From Saururus chinensis (taxonomy: Eukaryota; Streptophyta; Magnoliopsida; Piperales; Saururaceae), in contig CP141141.1 in assembly GCA_035235625.1 (NCBI GenBank), forward strand, positions 47,143,719-47,207,718: a stretch of 64,000 nucleotides of DNA, given 5' to 3'. Shown here one piece after another: positions 26,101 to 37,585 of the stretch (its first letter is position 1; every line of letters begins with the position of its first letter). The notes below the pieces were generated by a model. The model did not search any database. It was not told where the DNA came from and saw nothing but the letters and a program-made list of their open reading frames with translations. The position numbers and the translations under genes were made by a program.

Positions 26101-26136
26101 AATCATCTCACGTACGTTTTGTTAGCCTAGATTCAG

Positions 26137-26512
26137 CCAAAAAAGTTATGCGCGAACCCGATAGACCAAGGTATACCGGTAGTGCTGGGGGTGCTAGCTG
26201 AGATGAATGATGGTGACAGGAGCGTCGAATGCACTGGCAACTCAGAAGCAATGATATCTGCCTTTGAAATTTCAATGAGTCCTCGATGTAAATCTTTCTC
26301 TTCGTTTTTGAGCTAATCACTTCTTGGGCAACTACAACCACGCTCTGATCTTCCTGCTGTGGTGGAAAAATACTTGAACAAGGTAAGGGAGATGGGTGAG
26401 AGTGTCCGCAGTGTAGTTAGCATCAAAGCTGTGACAGGAGCCTGATTCGAGTTCTCTTGTTGTACGTAATGCCACAGGGGAAGGATTTGGAGAAGTTTAT
26501 AACTGACGCATG
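26137..26512 (+). pseudogene. Alcohol dehydrogenase gene fragment
   Basis: After an acceptor-like ATTCAG the sequence starts CCAAAAAAG, like ADH exon 7 (residues AKKFG). It then has VLAEMNDGDRSVECTGNSEAMISAFE, matching [18 protein letters not shown]...MISAFE. Part of exon 8 follows (about 26321-26382, corresponding to [21 protein letters not shown]) with one base missing in the Tyr-Lys-Pro codons, then a GTAAGG donor and an intron. A start of exon 9 (about 26478-26512, KDLEKFIT) follows, after which similarity ends. The introns remain, so it is a genomic fragment, not a retrocopy. It differs clearly from the intact ADH at 13767-16063, so it may derive from another ADH paralogue. It has internal deletions, a frameshift and no ends; it is not functional. 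Confidence 0.85.
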
Positions 26513-26815
26513 TGTCTATTTCCCCTAGCATATACTCATAACCCCCTATTTTTATACACCCTAATAAAATATAAAAAGTATTATTTATATAGTACCTTCT
26601 TCACCTAATATTATTTTATAATTTTTTTTCATGGCTGCAATAAGTAGAAGCTGCCATTAAACAATATTGACCTTATCAATTGCCATTGTCGAAAGTTGCT
26701 AGCAATCAAAATCGAGAATCACCAATTGCCCATGGATTGGAGAAATCATGACTAATAAATAACTCACACTAAACAGAATACAACAAGCCGGATATATTCT
26801 CACAAAATAAAAAAA
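26513..26815. other. No gene seen between the ADH and RPAC1 fragments
   Basis: AT-rich DNA without recognisable coding sequence or terminal repeats. Confidence 0.5.
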
Positions 26816-27245
26816 TTAGTTTACACTCCAATGAAAGATTCTTGGTGATCGTCCATGCCAATCATCTCCAACTCGATCCATGTCGTCCTCCGTGAGCCGA
26901 CACACATAAAATTTGAAAATTTTGAAGAAGTCCTCCAACCGCAAGCTGTTATTGACTCCCACGGAACTATATGCACCAACGTCTTGGACGCTTTCAGCCT
27001 TCGAATGCAAAAGAAAACAATGAAAACATTGGACAAAAAATGGAGTAAAACACGCAACGAAACAAAAAATATGCACGAAAAGGGAAATAAAAGGGGGATG
27101 GGTGTACATTCAACGGGGCGTCAGAAGCACAAATGATGCGAGTTCGTTGGAGCTGGAGGTGCGGGAAGAGCTTGCCCTTGGGTACATCTTGCAGGAGAGG
27201 CCCTTGGTCAATTGGTGCCGCGCCGGTGAAGGGTAGCGGGGATGG
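26816..27245 (-). pseudogene. RNA polymerase I/III subunit RPAC1 (AC40) gene fragment
   Basis: On the minus strand two exon-like blocks are separated by an intron-like gap. The first (about 27105-27245) reads PFTGAAPIDQGPLLQDVP, then HLQLQRTRIICASDAPLN. The second (about 26816-27027) reads SVQDVGAYSSVGVNNSLRLEDF, then VCRLTEDDMD. These match the N-terminal part of plant RPAC1 (HLELQRTRV, GVDNSL, RLTEDDMEFDMIGIDAS). One extra base after DDMD shifts the frame; the continuation ELEMIGMD is found in the neighbouring frame. No initiator Met and no C-terminal part are present. It is a truncated, frameshifted piece in opposite orientation to the ADH fragment beside it. Confidence 0.75.
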
Positions 27246-27474
27246 CGGTGGAATACTAGGCTAAATTTTCAGCTAAGCAGCCGCCCACACCGGGCACTGG
27301 AAAAGAGAAAGATTGGGGGACTGGGGTGGTTAGTAATAAAATCGTGGGGGCACTATGGGGTGGGTTGAGCAATGAATTTTTTTTTTTTTTTTAGGTATTG
27401 AATATATGTTGGAGGTAATAGAAGCATTTTTTTTTGGGGGTTTTAGATGCTAACTACAAATTTTTTTTACTAAT

Positions 27475-27830
27475 ATGATATTAACTTATGACGTGTCTAT
27501 GCCAATGCTCACAAGCGACATTCGCAAAGTTAGCTCCTCCCTCTTCCTCATCTGCTTCTGTCTTTGCCGTTCACATTCTCTTTACCTCCTCGTCCGTGGC
27601 CGGAAAAAAAGAAGTTTTTTTTGCTGGTTGATGGCGGTAAAAGTGAGCTTGCTGATGTGGATCCTAGGCAGGCATGAGAAAGACGAGGAGGGGGCGGGAA
27701 GGTGGCCACACTCATCACCCGGGACCTCCTTGGTTGTTGCTCCAAGCTCGGCTAGCAGGAGCTCAACCTCGACATCCAGGTCCCCTCTGGCTGAGAGAAG
27801 CGCCTCAACATGATGGTAAGATTCAAACCA
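27475..27830 (+). pseudogene. Degenerate fragment of an unidentified plant gene
   Basis: One frame at about 27710-27815 reads ATLITRDLLGCCSKLG, stop, QELNLDIQVPSG, stop, EKRLNMM. If the second stop (TGA) was once Trp (TGG), it resembles a PSGWEKRLD-type motif that I recall from a plant-specific protein family, but I cannot name the gene. The region is far richer in GC than its surroundings. It may be chance, or a third host-gene fragment beside those of ADH and RPAC1. Confidence 0.25.
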
Positions 27831-29072
27831 CCACCTGCACATTTCCTCCTGTCGCATGCCTCCTATTTTTTTCCTCCATCTTCTCTTCAAATTCTCCCTT
27901 TTCTTCTTTGAAATCACAAAGATTTGTTTGATTCAAAAATTAAAGTTCTTTAAATTCAATCATCTCTTCTGCAAGCCAAAAATCTCCTAATATCTATTTT
28001 ATCTACGAGTCTTTGCAGATTTTAAACAGTGAAAATTGTAAATATTTACTCATTTTTTTATATACAAAGAAAGTAAATATTTACTATTTTTATTATGAGG
28101 GACAACGAATTGAGAATGACAATTTCAAGAGTAGCGAAGCTCCAAACATGATTGAAGTTGGGGTTGACGAGGAGGGGCTAGAAGCTGTTGTGGCAAGGGT
28201 AGTAAGGCCGTTGTCGACAAAGTTCTGGGTAGCGACAGTGATGACAGGGTCATCATCGGGGAAGAAGTGCTTGCCGAGGATAAGGGGGCAACAGAGGTGG
28301 AGGTGAGTGGCTTCTGGTAGAAGGAGGAGGGCGCGGTGGAGGAGACATTGTAACTGCCATTGATGGAGGAGAAGGAGGCGAGGGTGGTGCCAGTGACGGA
28401 GATGATGGAGTGCGCATCAGAAGACTAGTAGAAGCAATCTGGATGATGGAAGAGAAAGATGAGATGGAAGAAAAAGACCGGGAGTGACCAGGGAAGAAAA
28501 GGATTGGGAAAGACAGGGGATGAAGAAGGAAAGAATAGGTGGGTAAATTTGTCTAAAACATTAATTATTTGGATTTTACGGGTAATTCAAAGAATTACTG
28601 TACCTTCCATTAGAAAGACATCTATTCATCAGAGCATACGTCAATTTTTTCTTCTTTTTTTACATCTATAAGGCCTTGGACTACATGCTCGTAGGGTGTA
28701 GCCTATGATATCATTAGTAGTGGCGGTGGGGTATGTCAGGCCTGGCCCATACTTGGGCCCATTGGTGGAGTGGCCACCTTGGGAGCTGGGATGCTAAGCA
28801 AGCCCATCACGGTCCACCAAGTCTGCCCCTTAAATAGTTTAGCCATTGGGCCCAATGGTAGAAGGCTAATGATAAGGCCCAATGGATAAAAAAATGAGTC
28901 TTTGGGCTTTAGAGCAGGTATATTGGGCCTTGGGCTTGGATACCTAGGCTCACTCACCACTTACACAAGCATGTGTCGGACACGGCCTATTGTCATCCCT
29001 ATGCATCGTCCGAATGGGAGGTGTTGGGAAAAATTAACTTGAATTTTTCTAGTTTAAAAAAGATGATGTGTA
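27831..29072. other. Intergenic, partly GC-rich, unexplained
   Basis: 28130-28480 is purine-rich and GC-rich with short open frames on both strands, none of which I recognise. The rest is AT-rich or contains GGCCCA-type repeats (28730-28960). No gene is supported. Confidence 0.4.
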
Positions 29073-29283
29073 TAGAGTTTTTTATGTTCACATCTAACAA
29101 TGAGCCCAACGCAAACTAAACACAGGGAGCATTGATATTTAAGATCGACAACACATATGTTAGTGCTAGTATTATTAAAGTTAACGTGCAATAACATGTA
29201 TATCGTCAATCTTGTGGATGAACGATTCTCATGCGTAGCTTACGTTGGGCCTATTGTTAGTGTGAAATAGTAACAACTCTTTT
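29073..29283. mobile_element. Palindromic MITE, family 1, copy B
   Basis: Contains CAATGAGCCCAACG near its left end and its counterpart CGTTGGGCCTATTG near its right end. The internal TTTAAGATCGACAACAC and GTCAATCTTGTGGATGAACG blocks align with the other copies. It is about 210 bp. Confidence 0.65.
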
Positions 29284-29464
29284 GCTCAAACGCTGGTAGT
29301 TAGTAATGTAAGAAAAAATCATAGGCTTCTACGTAAGAATTTTTGTGTGAAGTGTTGTTGGTTATCTATGTTTCTCGTGGGATTGTTTTAATGGTATGGT
29401 GTGATCATCTTAATTTAAATGTAAATTCTTTAAAATAAATTATAAAAATATTTTTTTTAAATAA

Positions 29465-29669
29465 TACTCCATCCGTCTTAAATTAATCGCTCTATTTAGA
29501 AAAAAGAATTTGTTCTATATTAAAAGCTTCATTTTGTTAAATTTAAGTGATTGATTATTTAAAAAAGAGTATCATAAACTGATTTTTTCTTCTCTTAAAT
29601 ATGATTTTCATCATTCAATAAAAATTATTATTTTTTATATATAAATATTAATATAGGCTGGAGAGAGTA
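29465..29669. mobile_element. Stowaway-like MITE, about 205 bp
   Basis: The left end TACTCCATCCGTCTTAAATT and the inverted right end TACTCTCTCCAGCCTATATT form terminal inverted repeats of the CTCC(C/T)TCCGT class, which inserts at TA. The interior is AT-rich and non-coding. Confidence 0.65.
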
Positions 29670-30143
29670 ACAAATAAAAAAATAAACTATTTAAAATATA
29701 AATATCTTAAAATTACCTATAAAATAACTAAAAATACATAAAGGTTAATTTCATAAAATTTATGAAATTTAGTAAAATAGATGTAATATTAAAATAAATT
29801 TCAAATTAAGCATAACAAAAATTTGTTACTGGAAGTTTGGAACATGATCATTCACTTACGAAAGTTAAGAAAGTTCATCGCTAGGCGGAGTTGGGGAGCT
29901 TTACAAAACTAGTTTGATGGGGAAAAAACTACGGCTTATAGGTGCCCGACCAAAGATCGATCAGCCCTCTTTCCTATAGACCCACGCACCGCTCATCTTA
30001 CCGAACTTATCAGATAGGGTCAGACATCACGATGTGATGCCTTAACAGCTTGGCTACGAGAGATATGGAGTAATTGGTTTTTAATGTGGACGCAAGACGG
30101 CAAAAAACAATACTTTAGTTACTAGTCCCAGTTAACTCATCAA
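29670..30143. other. Upstream region of tRNA-Trp
   Basis: No protein gene. The last 250 bases have a more balanced base composition. Plant tRNA promoters are mostly internal; no clear CAA initiation motif was checked beyond the CATCAAG just before the gene. Confidence 0.4.
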
Positions 30144-30215
30144 GGATCCGTGGCGCAATGGTAGCGCGTCTGACTCCAGATCAGAAGGTTGCGTGTTCGA
30201 TTCACGTCGGGTTCA
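30144..30215 (+). tRNA. tRNA-Trp (CCA anticodon)
   Basis: A 72-base cloverleaf without intron. The acceptor arm GGATCCG pairs with CGGGTTC, the D arm is GCGCAATGGTAGCGC, and the anticodon arm is TCTGACTCCAGATCAGA with anticodon CCA. The T arm is GCGTGTTCGATTCACGT and the discriminator base is A. The internal A box (TGGCGCAATGG) and B box (GTTCGATTC) are intact. It reads like the standard plant nuclear tRNA-Trp. A T-run (TTTTT from about 30234) serves as the polymerase III stop. The structure looks fully functional. Confidence 0.97.
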
Positions 30216-31081
30216 ATTCCCCCCTAATGGATCAGTTTTTCCTTTTCCCCCACTAATATATGTTGCCCAAAAGTCAATTTTCATCACATAGGACGGGGAC
30301 TGATTATCCTGTCGTTCTCTTGAGAAACCAATGAAGGATTATTATTCTACGTTACGTCACAGGCAAGGCGGGAAGTGGGAACTGCCTTACATTGGTTTCA
30401 AACCCTGTACACTTCCCAAGGTTTTGAATTAGCCTGTACAAGTTAACAAGTTGTAGAGTAATAGTGCTGTTGAAGATGTGATGTGTCTTCCAAATATGAC
30501 ATTCTGGTCCAGAGTACACATTCAACTATTTGGCATCATCTGGTTTGCTATACTGGTACAGCCTGTAAGGAAACTCTATATTAAATATAATAGTCTATTT
30601 GAAGTTATGCAGTAGGTGCAAAGATTTTTGCCCCTTTATTCGCTCCTCTTCAATAAAAACTAAAAGCACACAGATTTCTAAGATGTGCTTGACTCTGTAA
30701 GGGTGTCGTTTGCTTCCACCATCTTGTTGAAATTATTGCTTGATTCAGTGTCTGGCTGCAAGAACGTCGTTTGCTTCTACCAACTTGTTGAAATTATCTT
30801 TGGAACTGCAAATAATGTATTAGGTTTCTTCATTCTGATTCAGTGCACGTGGGCCATTTACTGTAAATACCCTTCTCTTAAACTCAGAGGTGGTTATTAA
30901 CCAACACTTACAGTAGAAACTCCTGACCATAAAAACTACTGCCATTAATTGTCACTGTTCGCAAGGATTGCTCCTCTTATCTGTCAGCATTGACTCCTAA
31001 CACAAGCAAAACCATGAAAGCGATAGATTACATATTATCTCATGTTCATCAGCTGATAAGAAACTCCTTAAAAATTCATAA
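30216..31081. other. Intergenic, no gene recognised
   Basis: AT-rich sequence between the tRNA gene and a MITE. A short internal repeat is visible at 30705-30795 (GTTTGCTTC, ACTTGTTGAAATTAT appearing twice). No convincing reading frame. Confidence 0.5.
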
Positions 31082-31290
31082 AAGAAGCATTTTTATTGTT
31101 CCACTCTCACAATAAACCCAAAGCAAGGAACACAAGGAAACCCTTTTGCACATATTAGTGCATATTAATGTCAATAATTTTGGCATTAATATGTGCTAAT
31201 ATATACATTGTCGATCTCAAATATCAATGGTTCTCATTAGTTTCTTATATTAGGCTTATTGTTAAAGGGAGTATAAAAAACTCTTCCTCT
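31082..31290. mobile_element. Palindromic MITE, family 1, copy C
   Basis: A more diverged copy: CTCACAATAAACCCAAAGCAAGG at the left is mirrored by TTAGGCTTATTGTTAAAG at the right, with CATTGTCGATCTCAAATATCAATGG inside. Ends resemble GAAGCATTTTT and its inverse. Confidence 0.55.
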
Positions 31291-31830
31291 AGTAAAAAGG
31301 GTGCAAACGTGTGAGCGGATTATTTGTCTCCCATCTCACTTTTTTGCCCATGAATTCTAGGAAGCATAAAAACGTCTATGTCGCTTGCTTGGTCATGTAG
31401 GCCAAGGACTGAGTATACAAACAATATTTTGATTTTGATTGCAGATGTCGGCTGCTACCATTTCCCAAAGATGAAAACCTTCCGCTTAAAATATAGCTCT
31501 TCACGGTTTACCACATTTGCGACAGCTATATGCATCTATCTCTCGCACCCGCTGAACAAGAGAATGCGGCATTCCATCACGGCATCACCGTTGAAGAATA
31601 GCATCAGTCACATCTTTGGATTGTATAGAACAAGAGTTTCCAAGGCTACTGAGTGCATCGTTTCTAAGAAAATGATAGAAGTTAAAGGGTAAGAGAGAAT
31701 AACACGAGGAATAATAACAACAAATACTGCATGCTGTAAACATCGATGGAAGAACGAAAATATCAGGAGAACCAGCTCACCATGCATATCTGCTCATTCA
31801 TTACCCATCTGCAGCCAAACTGCAGAGAGC
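31291..31830. other. Peroxidase upstream region
   Basis: No gene recognised. It presumably includes the promoter of the peroxidase gene. Confidence 0.4.
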
Positions 31831-31836
31831 TATAAA
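31831..31836 (+). promoter_or_regulatory. TATA box of the peroxidase gene
   Basis: TATAAA in GAGCTATAAACTT lies 54 bases upstream of the ATG, implying a leader of only 20-25 bases. Confidence 0.5.
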
Positions 31837-31884
31837 CTTCGCCGCTGTCCTAACCCACCAGCAAACCTCTATTCCTTCTCGGAC

Positions 31885-33355
<1,471 letters not shown>

Positions 33356-33495
33356 GTCGTTGCTGGCTGTTGATATCATGTAATATTTGTTGAAATATGT
33401 GGTTGTCTATGTAAATGATCCTGAGCTGATATGTGAACAAGGCACCAAATTAGCCATCTGGTTTGATATATCAAAAGATAATAGTCCTGATTGAC

Positions 33496-35241
33496 CTATG
33501 CCTCGCCATATATCTGAGGTGTGTGCAATTCTGCCCCGATTCCAGAATCAAATTGATGCTCAATAGAACCCACCGTGATCGAGCTACATCCTGGAATCTT
33601 TTGAATTTGTTTCTTTGCCATTGCCATCCTCATCTTCTCGGCCTCCTCCCACCGTTCTGAGGCAGCATAAATATTAGAAAGCAGCACATAACTCACATCA
33701 TCTGTTGTGTATGCAGTAGAACCTGGTGCACCAACCTCTGCTACCACCCGCTCAGCCATCTCCATGTCCATATGGACCCTGCAAGCTCCTAGCAAAGAAC
33801 CCCAGATCACATCATTAGGCTCCATTGGCATCCTCTTAATGAAGTAAAAAGCTTCCTCCAACCTTCCAACTCGTCCAAGAAGGTCAATTAAGCACCCATA
33901 GTGTTCTATTCCTGCTGCCAAACCATAATTGTTCGTCATCTTTGCAAAAATTTCTAATCCTTCATCAACAAATCCTCCATGTGCACAAGCGGAGAGAACT
34001 GCAATAAATGTAATCTCATTAGGTTTGGATTCAGTAGCTTCCATGCGGCAAAAAAACTCGAGAGCCTGCTTACTGTCACCGTGAGTGGCAAGGCCGGAAA
34101 TCATAGAATTCCAACACACTTGGTTCCGGTGGTTCATCCCCTCAAAAATTTCTCTTGCCTTTGGCAAATCTCCACATTTAGAATACATATCCACCAAACC
34201 ATTTAGGACAAACTGATTGAGCTCGATTTTGTTCCGACATAGCAGTTCGTGGATTTCTTTGCCAGCATCCAAAGATCCCAATTGCCCACAAACTGACAGC
34301 AAACTGGCAACAGTAAATTCGTCTGGCTCCAACCCCTGGCTCCTCATCTGCCTAAAAGCCTCCAGTGCTTCGTGGCAAAAGCCATTCTGAGCATAGCCTG
34401 CAATTAGTGCATTCCAGTTCACCAAATTTCGAACAGGAATTTGGTCGAAAAACTTTCTGGCCTCAACCAAATCACCCTTCTTGAAATACCCATCAACCAT
34501 AGACGACCAGGCATAACAATTTCTCTGTGGCATCTCCTCGAAAACCTGCCTGGCCGCCTTCATCTCCCCATTTCTCACGTACCCATCAACCATCACCGTC
34601 CAGGTGACAACATTCTTCATCCCAAGCGGGGCGTGATCAAACCATCGCCTGGCGGATCCAGTGTCCCCAATCCTGGCGAACCCATCAATTATTTCCGCCC
34701 AACTAACCGGCGTCCGCTCGGGCATCTCTTCAAACAACAGAGACGCAGAGCCCATGTCACCAGTTTTTGAATAACCCCCGATCATGGCATTCCACGTGAT
34801 AGCATTTCTCTCAGACATTTCGTCAAACACCCGTCTAGCCCCAACGATATCACTGCATTTCGAGTACATGCTCACTAACGACGTGCCCACCATGACGCTG
34901 GTAACAGCCCCAACTTTTACAGCTTCCGCATGAAAGACTCTGCCGAGAAGCAGGGAAGAGAGACCAGCGCATGCTTTCAGCACCAAAGGGAGCGCGGCGT
35001 GCTGCCTGTGGCCGTAATAGAGGTGATGGTGGATATAGACTAGAAGCGACTCTTGAGGAAGGCCAACAGAGAGGTAGTCTCTGAGGAGCTGACACCACAA
35101 GAATGGGTCTTCGATGCCTTTTCTTTGATAGCTCGCGTGGAGCTGCTTAAGCACTCTCAGATTGAGCTGCTGGTGACCAAATTGCTTACTGTTTCGGAGC
35201 AGAATCGCGGGAGTTTGCGATATGGGCTTCGCTTTCTGCAT
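33496..35241 (-). CDS. PLS-class pentatricopeptide repeat protein, E subgroup (581 aa)
   Basis: A single-exon gene with an uninterrupted series of PLS repeats: VMVGTSLVSMYSKCSDIVGARRVFDEM, AITWNAMIGGYSKTGDMGSASLLFEEMPE, VVTWTVMVDGYVRNGEMKAARQVFEEM, CYAWSSMVDGYFKKGDLVEARKFF, LVNWNALIAGYAQNG and further L1/S1 units. It ends with E motifs (IWGSLLGACRVHMDMEMAERV and IPGCSSITVGSIEHQF) and no DYW domain. The run of short S-type repeats (EMPQRN, QIPVRN) is typical of RNA editing specificity factors in organelles. The N-terminus (MQKAKPISQTPAILLRNS) could be a targeting peptide. Its stop is only 140 bases from the stop of the convergent peroxidase, so the 3' UTRs probably overlap. Confidence 0.92.
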   Translation of the reverse strand: MQKAKPISQTPAILLRNSKQFGHQQLNLRVLKQLHASYQRKGIEDPFLWCQLLRDYLSVGLPQESLLVYIHHHLYYGHRQHAALPLVLKACAGLSSLLLGRVFHAEAVKVGAVTSVMVGTSLVSMYSKCSDIVGARRVFDEMSERNAITWNAMIGGYSKTGDMGSASLLFEEMPERTPVSWAEIIDGFARIGDTGSARRWFDHAPLGMKNVVTWTVMVDGYVRNGEMKAARQVFEEMPQRNCYAWSSMVDGYFKKGDLVEARKFFDQIPVRNLVNWNALIAGYAQNGFCHEALEAFRQMRSQGLEPDEFTVASLLSVCGQLGSLDAGKEIHELLCRNKIELNQFVLNGLVDMYSKCGDLPKAREIFEGMNHRNQVCWNSMISGLATHGDSKQALEFFCRMEATESKPNEITFIAVLSACAHGGFVDEGLEIFAKMTNNYGLAAGIEHYGCLIDLLGRVGRLEEAFYFIKRMPMEPNDVIWGSLLGACRVHMDMEMAERVVAEVGAPGSTAYTTDDVSYVLLSNIYAASERWEEAEKMRMAMAKKQIQKIPGCSSITVGSIEHQFDSGIGAELHTPQIYGEA

Positions 35242-35354
35242 CTATATAATTTGGGGTGTTTCAATTTGAATGTGGCTACTTATACCCGTTAAACTCCTCA
35301 TTAAACTCCCCTCATCTCTTAGACTCTTACCCATCCTCCGAGTCTGAAAATATA

Positions 35355-35456
35355 TACTCCCTTGGTCTTAAATTAATAAATAATGGTGGAAAAAAGTTTA
35401 TTTTATAATCATTTTGTTAATTTTAAGTAGTTAGGTATTTAAAAAAGAGTATTATA
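35355..35456. mobile_element. Stowaway-like MITE, truncated
   Basis: Starts TACTCCCTTGGTCTTAAATT and runs on like the copy at 29465 (TTTTGTTAATTTTAAGTAGTT, TATTTAAAAAAGAGTAT). It then stops without the second terminal repeat, at the left edge of the hAT-like element. Confidence 0.5.
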
Positions 35457-35710
35457 TGTACGGCGGTTAGGCCTAATTCAACTCGACTTGCCTTAAACTA
35501 GACTCAATTCAATTCAGGCTTGACTTAAATTTGATTCGAGTTAAAATAGGCTTGAACCACGTTTGAACGTACCCCTATTTGACTTTGACTTTACTAAAAT
35601 AAAACTTGAACTCGACTTTACTCGGTTCAAACTCAAGTTCGACCTTGAACCCAAATATAATTTTAAAATTATATATAAATAAAATATATATAATATAAAT
35701 ACAATTATTA

Positions 35711-35713
<3 letters not shown>

Positions 35714-35752
<39 letters not shown>
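35714..35752. repeat. (AT)n microsatellite
   Basis: About 19 perfect TA dinucleotide units next to a MITE, inside the hAT-like element. Confidence 0.9.
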
Positions 35753-35756
<4 letters not shown>

Positions 35757-35760
35757 GATA

Positions 35761-35848
35761 TACTCCTTCCGTTTTAGATTAATAGTTTTATTTAATTAGT
35801 TTATTTAAAAAATTAAAAAGTGTCATTAATCTAAAAATAGAAGGAGTA
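35761..35848. mobile_element. Stowaway-like MITE, 88 bp, complete
   Basis: TACTCCTTCCGTTTTAGATT at the left and its near-perfect inverse AATCTAAAAATAGAAGGAGTA at the right, with TA on each flank. At 88 bp it is among the smallest complete elements here. Confidence 0.8.
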
Positions 35849-36163
35849 TATAAAGAGATATATAATCACAAATGTTATATATCATATATGATATATAAAA
35901 CCTATTTATATAAGTTAAGGCTCACTCATGAATATGTGAGCTCTGTCATCATGTGTCTTTGAATTTTAATCCAACAATACACATTACTCAGGAAACATAT
36001 TAATTTATGTCCCCTTACACCTTTATATCTCGATTTGATAGTTCATGATGTCTTGACTCATGTCGGCGTGCATAAGCCCAAACATATAAAAAAATTTCAT
36101 GATGATATACTATATGATATATATTTTTAAAAAATAAAAATATTAAAAATATAAATATTAATA

Positions 36164-36265
36164 TACTCCTTATGTCCCAAATTAATACTTCATTTAGTTT
36201 TTCAAGATTTACTAAAATTAGTTCAATTGAAAAACTAAATAGAGCTATTAATATATGATGGAGGG
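36164..36265. mobile_element. Stowaway-like MITE, short subfamily, copy 1
   Basis: Terminal TACTCCTTATGTCCCAAATTAAT with an internal palindrome AAAATTAGTTCAATTGAAAAACTAAATAGAGCTATTAAT. The core matches copies at 40592 and 61437. Confidence 0.7.
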
Positions 36266-37540
36266 TCAACATGATATCACATTAATATATTTTTTTTTTT
36301 CAAAAAAAGCAAGACACTAGGGAGATTACCTTAGTTTATAAAAAAATAATTAGAATATTCTTTCAAAAGTTGAGGCATAACATGAGGACAAACCTCAAGT
36401 TATATAATGTTTCTAGTTTTTACATATACTTGTGGAATTTTTTAAAGGTATACTAAAGCTAAAGAATAATTCTTTTATGAGTGATTTGTAAACATGTAAA
36501 AAAAAAGATATAAAAAAGTAGATGATAATGTTGACTAAGTGATTTTTTATTTTCAGCATCTTTTTTAGTGATTATATGCATATAAATAGAGGAAAACTAC
36601 CATTTTTTAGCATAAGTAACTAAAACTCATTTGTCGTAGTTTTCTTATTTCTTAGTAACTATAATAAGATGTTCTAGGTATAGTTGTAATACTTGTTGAA
36701 GTGCATTTATTAATATTTAATACTCAAAGCAACTTAATATGTGTATCCTTCATATACTTTAGGTTTATATATATTTTATTTTTATTTTTCTTAGTTCGAA
36801 CCTAATTTGAGCATAGGCTGATGATTTACTTATTGCAATTCAAACTCGACCTCGAGCTTGAGCCAAACTTTAGATTTCTAGTTTTAGCTGAGTTTAACCT
36901 TAAAATTTTGAGCTTGTTCAAGCTTTGAACCGAGTTTTAGCAGTTCTAGTTCAAGTTAAGCAAGCTTAATACTTGACTTAGCTAAGGTCGTTAACGCCCC
37001 TAATCATATTTTTATTTTTCTCATATTTAATAAAAATATTACTTTTTTAATTATAACTATTAATATAAAATAAAAATAATATTTTAATATCTATTTATCT
37101 TGTACTTTTTCCCTCTTTTTGTAGCCACAGCGGCCATAGCCAAGCTAAGTGGCAGCTAGCCAGTGCGTTCACGTCTTAGAGTTTAAAATAAAAAAATATT
37201 TAAGTTACTAAAATAAAAAAAAATTATTAACTTTATTTACTTTGTTTAGGTAGGGAAGGATTTAACGAGGTTTAAAACTTCAAACGTTAAAAAGTTACTT
37301 CATCGTCTCAAAACCGTTGATGATTGGGATTAACGATTTTGAAAAAGTTGATTAATAGCATTACTCAAACTTCAAATAACAACGTTCTTTGTGGGAGAAT
37401 TTACAGATAAACCCATCTGGCTTTGAAAGGTAATGAACAAACAAACCACCACCTTAATTGTGGCGTTTCAAACATATATAAGATATTTGAAGAGTCCTAC
37501 GAGGCCTTTACGCCTGGAGAAGTCATCCAGCAGCTGAAAG

Positions 37541-37585
37541 ATGGTCAAAAAGCGCGGGCGAGCATGGAGCCATGGTAAGAATTGA
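37541..37585 (+). promoter_or_regulatory. Upstream reading frames overlapping the PPR start codon
   Basis: A 14-codon frame (MVKKRGRAWSHGKN) starts at 37541. A 4-codon frame (MEPW) starts at 37564. Both stop after the main ATG at 37572, in other frames. If transcribed, they would lower initiation at the PPR start. The sequence CCATGGTAAGA also matches a splice donor, so a leader intron is an alternative. Confidence 0.4.

Larger units (their letters stand above)
35459..37002. mobile_element. Probable non-autonomous hAT-like element with nested MITEs
   Basis: Both ends are packed with short subterminal words built on AACTCGA, TTCAAACTCAAG, GAGCTTGAGC and TCAAGCTT (35470-35650 and 36795-36990). 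The right end GTTAACGCCCCTA is typical of plant hAT ends (TAGGGGCGTTAAC inverted). The left end is less clear. The interior is AT-rich and holds an AT microsatellite and two MITEs, and no transposase is seen. Confidence 0.45.
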
